Below, piece by piece: positions 45,673 through 55,408 of a stretch of DNA of 64,000 bases. Numbering within the stretch: position 1 is the first letter of the stretch; each line of letters begins with the position of its first letter. The stretch lies in the NCBI GenBank assembly GCA_963924555.1, contig OZ004585.1, forward strand, positions 1,935,488 to 1,999,487, given 5' to 3'. The notes below the pieces were generated by a model, which saw only the letters and a list, made by a program, of their open reading frames with translations, was not told where the DNA came from and did no database searches. The DNA comes from Crambe crambe (taxonomy: Eukaryota > Porifera > Demospongiae > Poecilosclerida > Crambeidae). A program made the position numbers and the translations under genes.

Positions 45673-48473
45673 GGTTTTAGTCATGATTGACACACATGCA
45701 GGAACGTTTACTGAAGGATGATGCTTTAGAGACAGTGTGTGTATTTTGGGAATTTTTATCTATCATAAAGTAAGTCAGATGAATCATAATTAAGTAGTCA
45801 AACAGTATAGCTAACAGTGACTAGCTTTCATGTGTGAGAATATCTCCAGAACAAATATTTACATCTATGTAGCTAGCTAATTATAAGCAAGTCTTGAGAA
45901 TTAATTTACGGAATAAGACATTTCTTCACCCTAAAGAGAACTCGTGTCACTCATGACTGTTTTATTATTATTAGTTCACAAGATAACAGTACTCTCACTC
46001 GAGGGCAGTGGTCTGATAGAGGATGTAACACCTCCTCCAATTCTTCTGTAACGATATGCGAGTGCAACCACTTGACTCATTTTGCCATCCTGTTGAGTTC
46101 ACAACCTTTGAACCTCTCTCCACCCGTCAAACTCTCTCTCCAGATCATTGGATATGTGGGTGTGTCAGTTTCTCTCGTTGCTATGGCACTTACTATCATC
46201 ACATTCCTTGTTTTCAAGTATGTCAGTCATTCCTACTTTTGAATACATATCAGCAGAGTGTGAATCAGGATCTCTCTGCTTGATACAGCAAGGTGAAAAG
46301 TCATGCTATAATCACCTCTTCTTTGTGTGCAGGCCACTGCGTAACATGCGTAACTTAATCCATGTCAACCTCTGTATCAGCCTCGGGATTGCTCAACTCA
46401 TCTTCGTGATCGGTGTGTCTCGTTCTGACCCTACAAGTCAAACGGTCCCTGTCCATTGCCAAATCATAGCTGTCCTTCTCCACTACTTCTTTCTGGTGTC
46501 CTTCATGTGGATGCTGATGGAGGGTGCAGTCTTGTACATCATCCTTGTGAAAGTGTTCATCACTAATGAGAAGTATTACGTGTTAGCATTTATCTTCATC
46601 AGTTATGGTGTTCCTGCACTCTACATGGGTCTCCTTACTCTGCCATTGGGCTTTGCACTACCATCGCAGCCGAACTATGGATACAGAAAGGCGTAAGGAG
46701 CTATACACCATAGCAACCCTACTATAGGGAAATACTGTACAAGCATTGGGGGAAATACAAGCATTGGGGAGTGAGTACATAATATTTACTCAAGGTCATC
46801 ACAGAAAGAAACTTAGTGTGTACGTATAATATTACATTATGTTAACGTTATGAGGTCGAAAGGTCAACATCGCTTCGCTTGCCCCAATTATACCGTGGAA
46901 CCTAGACTGAATCCACGTAACACATTACTGTTAGGCCAGTGTTAATGACATTCATATTTCTGGTCAGGATTTTTCCTCACAACCATGCGGTGGGTGGTAG
47001 TTATTATCCATTATACCATTATTATCAATGTCAAAAATGTCCATTTTCTAGCCACAAAATCTTCACATGTACAAGCAATTTAAGTCTGCAGCTGCTCAGC
47101 TGAATAGCTGTATAATTAATGATTAATTCTTCTGGAGCGGTGCCTATTTTCCAATGTGGGAGGTTGACCAGAAACATGAATAATTTATTGTAACACTGGT
47201 CTAACAATTATAGTTACGTAGCTAGCCAGTCTCTGATAATGCATTGTGATTATGATCATTACTTTCTTTGCAGCTGTTTCTTGAATCCGGACACTAATTT
47301 CACGTGGGCCTTTATTGTTCCAGTAATTATAATCATTTTTATCAATATTGGATTTTTTATCATGGCTGCTGTCATTATGTGGCATCATAAGAAGAAACGT
47401 AATCAGTCTGGAGAAATGAACAAGAGTGATATCAGGTACTTAAAATAACAACAACAACAACAACAACAACAACAGTAATAATAACCTATTATGACTGTAG
47501 GAAATGGATGATTGCATTAGTAATGCTGGTGGTGATTATGGGACTGACGTGGGTGTTTGGAATACTGATAGTGGCAGTGAATGCACTGATTCCCCTTGCT
47601 TACATCTACACCATCATGGTGGCCTTCCAGGGCCTATTCATCTTCCTCCTCTTTGTTGTCTTCCCCAAACAAGTCAGAGATGAATACAAAGAATGGTGGA
47701 AGGCAAAGGTCAAGACTCTTCCAAAGAACTCTGCATGTACTTCATTAACAAAACAAAATGTAAGAGTGAAGTCTCTTTGCACATTGTAACAGTAAGTTTG
47801 GTATGGTGAAATCTGCAACCACCTACATGTATGATTGTGGTCAAGTTAACTACCAATAAAGGCTACTCCAAAGGAGGACAAACCTCTTAGTCCAAAAAAA
47901 TTAATGCCAGTATTAAGTTACACTCTATATAGCTACAATGTAAATAACCTCTGAAAGGAGACAAGCTCTCTACAATGGACAGGAGCTTATGGTCCAAAAG
48001 AGCTTGAAGATTCTGAAACTTTAGACCTCTTAGAAAAGTGTTTCTTAAGTTAACAGGCCTCTCAGAAGCACATTAGCTATGTATGGATTATATTTATTTT
48101 CCCCCGAGTCAGAATCTTTGCAACATAAAGTCTATTTCTACATGACATAGTAGTTTTCACAACTGGCCTCCACAACTGTGCACGTGATATTATAATGCCT
48201 TTCAGTACTACAGTAATATCAACCTCCTTTTATAAATGAACATAACTTTATTTGGTTTCAATACAATTTTTTTACATGAACATGACTTTATTTAAGAGAA
48301 CAGCTACTGCCGATGCAACTTCAAAAACAAGCACAAACCTCTCAGTCTCCTCCGATGGTCCCAGGACTCTTGAGAATCAAGAAAAGAATCTGCAATCAAA
48401 AGACAAGAAGCAAGGAAAGAATCTACAATCAAAAGATAAAAATTGTGAAGTGACAGACTTTGATTGTGCATGA
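42107..48473 (+). CDS. Adhesion GPCR (GAIN/GPS/7TM), copy A
   Basis: Thirteen exons fit in phase: 42107-42262, 42329-42376, 42444-42578, 42632-42676, 44048-44150, 44774-45014, 45495-45621, 45702-45769, 45975-46217, 46333-46692, 47274-47435, 47501-47759, 48297-48473; 707 residues. If the last donor (aat|gtaagag) is not used, exon 12 stops at 47789 with tail VRVKSLCTL (658 residues). A signal peptide (MVSLGLLQQSFATIMTLL) leads a short Thr-rich N-terminus, then a GAIN domain. The GPS has C298, W301, W320, C325, C336, C338 and the cleavage site HL341/T342; the new end THFAILL is a typical tethered agonist. Seven helices follow (TM1 IIGYVGVSVSLVAMALTIIT; TM6-7 GLTWVFGILIVAVNALIPLA). No ligand-binding module is recognised. 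Ligand unknown. The cytoplasmic tail is Ser/Thr/Lys-rich. Confidence 0.9.
42743..42944. mobile_element. MITE of the TAAGGTAAAGC family, copy 2
   Basis: Ends TAAGGTAAAGCAGGGCTATT and AATAGCCCCGCTTTACCTTA are inverted repeats; the interior matches 18571-18759. It sits in intron 4 of GPCR A. GPCR B has the empty site at the same place (AAAGCTATACATACG near 51551), which fixes the element ends and shows insertion next to a TA. Confidence 0.92.
43786..43983. repeat. Degenerate tandem repeat in GPCR A intron 4
   Basis: Unit with AGGGAGGTGGTCTCTTTAG, GAGGTTGAAGTAGATG and TTGGGACATAGGCCTATA repeated about twice; ends in G-rich sequence. The equivalent at 52310-52550 in GPCR B has a different unit number. 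Confidence 0.75.
44220..44532. repeat. Inverted-repeat segment, orientation 1 (GPCR A intron 5)
   Basis: Inside intron 5. Inner inverted arms: ATAAAAGGAGTGTGGT ... GTCCTATG on the left pair with CATAGGAC ... ACCACACTCCTTTTAT on the right. The whole segment is present in reverse orientation at 52791-53148 in GPCR B, with matching flanks on both sides. Confidence 0.88.
45622..45669. repeat. (GA)n microsatellite abutting a splice donor
   Basis: The exon 7 donor of GPCR A (AGG|gtgagagag) runs straight into ~22 GA units. GPCR B has the same arrangement at 55349-55405 with more units. The donor itself looks like the first unit of the repeat. Confidence 0.85.
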
Positions 48474-48897
48474 ACATCCTCAAGCACATATGAACTTGAC
48501 ATCAGAAGAGTCACAAAATTAAAGCTTGAACTCCTCTACTGTCAGTTAATGTTAGAGAGAAACACTATCTTTACAAATTTTGATATAGTATACAAAAGGC
48601 AGGGTGGAAATCAAAGAGTCACGAAATAAAGCAAATGTTAGATGGAAACATGATAATATAATGTAGCTGAAATGGGAGATGGAGTGCCACCAAACTATTA
48701 ACTATCATTTTTGTGACACTCTCATAATGATAAGGAAGTATAATAATAAAAAAAAGGATGAACCAGTTAAAAAGCCATGGAGCTAAGTTAGTAAAAATCA
48801 ATAATGAAATAGCTAGCTATAGCTACTGAAAATAATAGTTTATTGTAATCATAGGTAATTCTATAGCTATGTAGCTAGCACATGTAGGATTTGGCTG
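48474..48897. other. Intergenic between GPCR A and the DHHC remnant
   Basis: No gene. Matches about 58130-58503 in the right-hand duplicate with small indels. Confidence 0.6.
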
Positions 48898-49263
48898 CTA
48901 AACTGTGTAAGTGGGATAACATGCAGGAGCACTGGAGGTGGTGGGACGATTGTACCACCTCTTGTAGTCCATGAAAAATAAATAGATGAGATGCAGCCTA
49001 GTGCTCAAGGGATACTTCTTCTTTTCCCTGCATAATAATAATAACAACATACTAGCCACATTTTATGTTATACTGTAGTTACTGACAAGAAGCATGCATA
49101 TAGTTAATGGTCTTAATACATATCAACATACCTTGGAGTATTTTCCAGATGCATCAAAGAAAGTAGTTACCAGCTTGGAGATGAAATCTAACTGACCATA
49201 CAGATTCTACATGAAAATTCAACAACAGTCTGTTGTGATAATGCAGAACCACCAAGAATTTAC

Positions 49264-49738
49264 ATGCATTCATTCATGTACGTATGCACATACATACATA
49301 CATACATACATACATACATACATACATACATACATACATACATACATACATACATAAATATAAACATACACACATACATACATACATATACGTACATACA
49401 CACATACATACATATATACATACACACATACATACATACACACATACATACATATCAACATACACACATACATATACATACATACATACATACATACATA
49501 CATACATACATACATACATACATACATACATACATACATAAAAACACATACACACACATACATATACACACACATACATACAGTACATACATACATACAT
49601 ACATACATACATACATACATACATACATACATACATACATACATACATACATCCTCGAACATACATACATACATACATACATACATACATACATACATCC
49701 TCGAACATACATACATACATACATACATACATACATAC
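49264..49738. repeat. (CATA)n microsatellite, ~470 bp
   Basis: Nearly pure CATA tetranucleotides with interruptions (CACACATACA, and TCCTCGAA twice at 49652 and 49699, each flanked by ~36 bp of repeat). Apparent open frames through it on both strands (YIHT, YVCM repeats) are artefacts of the repeat. The same intron at 58881-58999 has only ~120 bp. Confidence 0.95.
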
Positions 49739-49812
49739 CAGGAAAGCAGTGATAGTGTTGCAAATAATTAGTATCGTTATCCAGTGCTCAGTGGTAAATC
49801 CATTCTATATAG

Positions 49813-49928
49813 GATGGAGGGAGGGATGGGAGAAGGGAAAGAAGGAGAAAGAGAGAGACAGAGGGAGAAGGGAGGAGAGAGGGAGCGAGGGAGAGGGAGG
49901 GAGGAGCGAGGGAGAGGGAGGGAGAGAA
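49813..49928. repeat. Purine-rich (GGGAGA)n tract
   Basis: GGGA/GAGA-rich stretch in the DHHC remnant intron; its paralog is at 59084-59213. Confidence 0.8.
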
Positions 49929-50499
49929 ATACTGGACTATTTAGTATTTGGTCACAATTAGCTAGCTAACCCTAGTCAAAGAATTGACTCAATATCTCAA
50001 AGAAGAGAGACAAAGAAAGTAGTCGTGGAGAGGTGAGTATCTACTTACCACTAGTGCTGCCCAGGTACTGGAGGTTGGAGAGAGATGAAAGAACACTGCA
50101 AAGAAGGATGTGATAAAAGACCATCAAACACTGATGCAGAAGTATAGGTTAATTAACTACCCAATCTCTTGATTGTGTTAAGCTAGAAGTTACTTAGTAG
50201 ATTGTGTACTATAATATTGTGTAGGGAGCATGCAAGCCTGTCCTGATCCTCATTCCTATTAAGACACAGAAGTTTAGGATCAAGAAAAGAGTAATCAAGA
50301 CTATCCTCATAATATACAACACTTGTTATACCACATTCACAGAGATCTACACTTGTACATGGGTGCAAATTTCAGTGAAGCTGCTTGGGTAATATACAAA
50401 TAATAATTGACTATCGAGGGGGTTGGTATGTCGGTAAAGGGTCATCACTTATACAAACTCACTCTCATTCAATTAACATACATAGCTATTCTGACTATT

Positions 50500-50702
50500 T
50501 ATTCAATTGTATGTCTTAATTCTGTTCCAAAAAAAAGAAGTGTCCAATACCGAGTGTAAATTTTGGAAAGCAATAATGCATCCTGAAGGAGCTATAATAG
50601 CAATAATAGCTCTTCTATCCATCAATCTCCTCCACACCAATATCAACCGCAGAGGACTTACCTCCAGCCTGCCAGCTTACAACTGGCAGTCATATCAGTG
50701 AA
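50500..50702 (+). pseudogene. 5' stub of the deaminase-like gene
   Basis: Matches 61440-61730: the same 5' leader (TTAATTCTGTTCCAAAAAAA), then MHPEG as in the intact gene, but with internal deletions in the transmembrane segment (MHPEGAIIAIIALLSINLLH) and a stop soon after the NWQS motif. The deaminase core is absent; GPCR B begins ~170 bases later. Confidence 0.85.
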
Positions 50703-50870
50703 GTCACATACGGTACGGTGGGCTGAGCCTCGCGGAGCCCCGCCCTTTTCTCTATCGAAGGGGTCAAAGGTGAAAGGGCAGTCTTAGAACTGCGCATGCT
50801 CAATTGTTTAGCTCATAATTATTATAGATAGCTTTTTTTCCCCCTAGCCAGATTTATCGTTCATGAGAAA

Positions 50871-53800
50871 ATGGTTTCAGTAGGCTTACTTCGACAGTCA
50901 GTCGCTACTATAATAGCGTTACTGCCGTTAGTAACACGTCCTACCGTAGGTGTATCATCAACCACTGAGGCGGATCCCACAACTAGCCCTAGCCCTAGCC
51001 CTAGCCCTAGCCCAACTACAATCGCTGAGGTTCCTACCACTATGTTAACAATCACTGATCAGGAGGCTGCTACCACTATGTTAACAACCACTGAGGTCCC
51101 ACAACTTATGTATTTCATGCATGGATGCAATCATCATCTTTTCTTTTGTGCAGATTGAGATCAATTCGACATTTGTGGAACCAATCCTTAATAGTACAAC
51201 TGTATGTTCATTTAGCTACTGCGTTGTTGTTTAGATTGGCTGGTAAATTCCATACAATGTACAGGATCCACTACAAGCTCTTCGCTTGGTTCGGAAGGTC
51301 ACAGCTAGTGGTGAACAACCCATCATTGCTATATATTTACTAGGAGTTATTCTCAGCAGAATGAATACAAATATTCAATCATTCAGTAATGTGAGTAATT
51401 ATAGCAATTAGAATTATCATGTTTCGATGATTGCACAATGTAGGGTTTCATCAGAGCTGGAAGCACAATTATTGAACAGAGAACTAAGGTATGTACCACC
51501 ACTGTCCTATATCTCTAGCTATACATTCTCCCTAAAAGGACCACCAACACAAAGCTATACATACGTACATATAGTTGCAGTTATAGCTAATAATTTATGT
51601 ATAATACAGAAAATCATTTGAATAGTTAGTAGTGAGTGAGCTTAAAGATGTCAAATCTCATTTTCGTTAGTCCTACCAAATTTCCAGTCCCTGCACTGAT
51701 AGCTACATGTATGTATAAGTGCATGATTGTATATAGTAGCTAGCTATTAAAGTCTATAGATTTCATGATGCATAAATCATTTAAAATCAATAGTAAGTGA
51801 GCTTCAAGATCTTTCAGCTGTCAAATTTCAGTTCTTTAGTCCTACAGAGTTTGAAAGGATTCTTCCTTTTGGAGCTATGCGGACATCCAACTGTTGTCCT
51901 TACTACCTGATAGTTAAATAAATGGCTTCTACTTTCAACTTCTACTAGCTACAGCACTCAAGCATCTTTGATGTCACCCACACGGAAGTGTATGGCTCGA
52001 GATAGAAGAACTGAAAGATTAACAAGCTACTTGAAAAAAAATAGGCAATTAGCTAGCTAGCCATCTTTGATAGAAAAAGCAAAAAACAAAATAATAAACC
52101 TGTAGCTACCTAGATATGCACAGCTGAGTACCACCGTGTAACAAAAAACAAAAACACACATACACAACAACAGCAGCAGCAGCAGCAAATGACGACGACA
52201 ACAACGACAACAACAACAACAACAACAACAACAATAACAACAAAATTCATTATATGGACTTGTTTTTATTTTTTATGCCTTTGCTAACAGTGACTGCCTG
52301 TGCATTGGCCAGGAACTTAATAGGGAGGTGGTATCTTAGGAAGGTATAAATAGATGCTGTTGGGTAGGCCTATAGGGTCTCTTTAGTGAGGTTGAAATAG
52401 ATCTTGTTGGGACATATAGGCCTATAGAGAGAGAGGGAACTTAATAGGGAGGAGGTCTCTTTAGAGGTGATCTCTTTAGGGAGGTTGAAGTAGATGTCAT
52501 TGGGATATAGGCCTATAGAGAGAGGGGGAAGGGGGTGGGGGGGGGGGGGGTACTAGTTACTAAGATGGTCAAAATAGTCTGACAGGTTCACATCTTGCTG
52601 TGTATTATTGTGTAGGCTGATAATCCAGCAATTGCTGGGAGCTCACTACTGAGTACATTCGATCAATTTGCAGTTCAAGTCTTTCCAAGAAATGGGAACA
52701 TTTCTTTTGGAAATATCGGTTAGTTAATTTTTTATTATAAAAATGACAATAATACTTACCCACTAGATTTTCCAGAGTGTAACTATAGTACATAAATTGC
52801 ATGCATGATATATTTATTACACACGTAAAAGGAGTGTGGTTGCTGCTGCCATTGCATAGGGCAAGAAAAGTATTATGTCCTATGCAGAGCTAGCAGTATA
52901 CTGCTAAATGGCGTTTGTAAAGGCTATCCAAGCTACATAGAGTCTTAAAAGGCTAAGAGGTTGTAGTAACTACTTCAATTCTCATAGTAAAGAATCTAAA
53001 CTGTGGCTAAAGGAGAGGTAGTGTGCTAGCAGTGGTTTTCTTCCAATTATTTCCATAGGACTCAATACATTTTCTGCCCTATGCGCATGGCAGATACCAC
53101 ACCCCTTTTATAGTCTCACGTGAGAGAGGCAGGGCTTAGGCAAGTGGTCCACCTTCACAGGAAAGTGGTCAATAGTCTTCTCTTGTAGCCTTCATGCAAA
53201 TTATCATAGGGGATAGCTAGACACACTGGGATGAAAAGTAGCTAGCTATCATGTTTCCAGTGAAAAGTAGACATATTCAGGATTCATGTATACAGGAAAG
53301 GTAAGGAATGAAAGACCAAAAATGGCAGTTAGATAGCTAAAATACGAATTTCCTTAAAGCACAGTGGCTACATTGTAAAACTGCAATGAACATAACATTA
53401 TTTTCCTAAGTGTGTTTATGGAAATTCATGCCCTTTCATCCAGTATTATTTCCTAATTTTGCAATAAGCATGCAGGGTTACAAATGAGAAGTCTCTGAAG
53501 CTTCTTTGCTGTAGTTTAAATCAAATACTTTAATGCTCCATAACTATAAAGGGCTGGAAATTCATATAAGCTAAAAATTATTCTGTCTTTGATTGTCACA
53601 TTAATAGTGCTCAAGAGTCAGCAGCTGTCGCCTGAAGGTGACCCATCAAGTAAAATTACTACTATCAACTCAGCTGACTTCAATAACACACTCCCTGAGA
53701 TGTCCTTGCAAATCCCGCTGGATTTGGTACAAATATCAGCCAACAAAAGTGGTAATGCCAGTGAGAGAGTGAGGGCAATTTCATTCCTCTTCTATAATGT

Positions 53801-55120
53801 GGAGAACTTATTTCCAAGTGATCTACCAGGAAGGAATCAATCCAATAAGTCAGTTAACTGTATGAATAGAGTGATCTACCAGGGAGGAATCAATCCACTA
53901 ACTGCCTGTATAGAGTGAAACCCTATGATAAAGGACACTCAACAAAGGACTTACCTTGATTGTCCTTTAGCTATTTCACTGTATAATATTTCTGTCTTAC
54001 AGTTTACACTAAGACGCGCGTTAATTACGTGATCACTTCCTGTCTGGTGGCTTGTACTAGGTCAATGGAGTGGAATTTGACTTTTAACATTACTGTATTT
54101 TACCTGTGATATCTCAGAAATGCTTTCAGCTAGTGCTTTCATTTTTTGATACTTACTAAATGAAAGGTTGGTGATCATTCTCTTTACCTTTAATTCAGCA
54201 AAAACTCAGTGCCCTCTCTGATGTGGCAGGGCTAACTAGTGAGATTTCAGCATGGGTACCTATCTTCAGTACACCGGACATCTCGATGCAAAATGGATTG
54301 GGCCTTTGATACTTTGCATGTGGATAGCCAACAGTATGAACTATAATAATCATGCAAAAAACTTAAGTCTAGCTTGAAAACACACTGAACTGCAGGACAA
54401 TGAAATGTCACAAAAAAATCACTTATTTTGGAGTGATACAGCAAACTTTCTACTCATAAAAGGTTTCTGAGACTTGAATGGAGGCTTAACTAGCCCTTTC
54501 TTTATAGTGTGGAGCAATCAGATTGTTTGTATGTTAAACCAATAAAAAGTTATACAAATTTTATTGGCACTACTTTTCCAACTTTCTCCAAACTGGTCAA
54601 CTTTAGTACACCAGACATCTTGATGCAAATGGTCTGTTCCCAAAATTTTAAGTTGCTATCTGATCCACACAGTTTAAACTTTAATATAATATGATAAGAT
54701 ATGCACAAAACCTTGTCATAAATGAAATATGACTGTTGAAAAGTATAGAAAATATCTGGTTTACATCTTCAGACCCACTGTTGTGATGTCATCAAAACGT
54801 CAGGTGTAATTTGATGCATGGTTTGTGGCTTACAGCTCAATAGAACAGGTGGTCATTAAAATAACATGTCCCAGTCTTTACATCACGTGAAGCCTTATGA
54901 ACCGGCATCTAGTGGTTTGTAGTGTGGTTTATCCTGACATTCCACAATCAGGTACTTAACGCATCTTAGTGTAAACTGTTTACTGTAATTATCAGACAGG
55001 TATTATGGATGAAGGAATTAAAAACTTGGATGCAGTTGAATTGTTCATTCCTATCTATTCCAATTCTATGAATTTATTTTGAGCACCAATAGCTAGCTAA
55101 CTACTTGGTCTCAAGGTGTT

Positions 55121-55156
<36 letters not shown>

Positions 55157-55348
55157 TATTAAAAGATTCCTGAATGTGAATTATTATCTATGTCTAAGCT
55201 TGATGTGATTATTTTACACAGATCGGAACTGGCCTCAGGTATCGTATCCACCACTCTACTAGTTGGGGGTCAGATAATTCCCACTGATGAAAACATAACA
55301 TTAAGTTCACCTATCAGAGTGCTAATTGAGCACACAGATGCAGTCAGG

Positions 55349-55408
<60 letters not shown>

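Larger units (their letters stand above)
48898..50095 (-). pseudogene. DHHC acyltransferase remnant (3' exons only)
   Basis: Four exons matching the intact-looking DHHC gene at 58.5-60.2 kb are present: 50095-50049, 49804-49739 (three codons shorter), 49206-49132 and 49027-48898. The third lost 11 bases relative to its paralog, so it joins the last exon out of frame and reaches an early stop (GKEEVSLEH then stop). The exon carrying the DHHC catalytic motif is absent. The intron between the second and third exons is expanded by a ~480 bp CATA tract. Confidence 0.85.

Noticed and set aside
46056..46283. Frame starting MRVQPLDSF and its twin at 55794
   Set aside because: Alternate frame of the GPS exon; the true frame carries the GPS cysteines and HLT cleavage site.
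49264..49738. Regularly spaced repeats that could suggest a CRISPR-like array
   Set aside because: Tetranucleotide microsatellite without spacers in a eukaryotic context.
49264..49752. Long open frames with YIHT and YVCM repeats on both strands
   Set aside because: They are translations of a CATA tetranucleotide microsatellite inside an intron; every frame is open because the unit lacks stops.
50984..51014. CCCTAG run as a telomere-like or interstitial telomeric sequence
   Set aside because: Animal telomeres are CCCTAA; this is CCCTAG, short, in frame and inside a coding exon.
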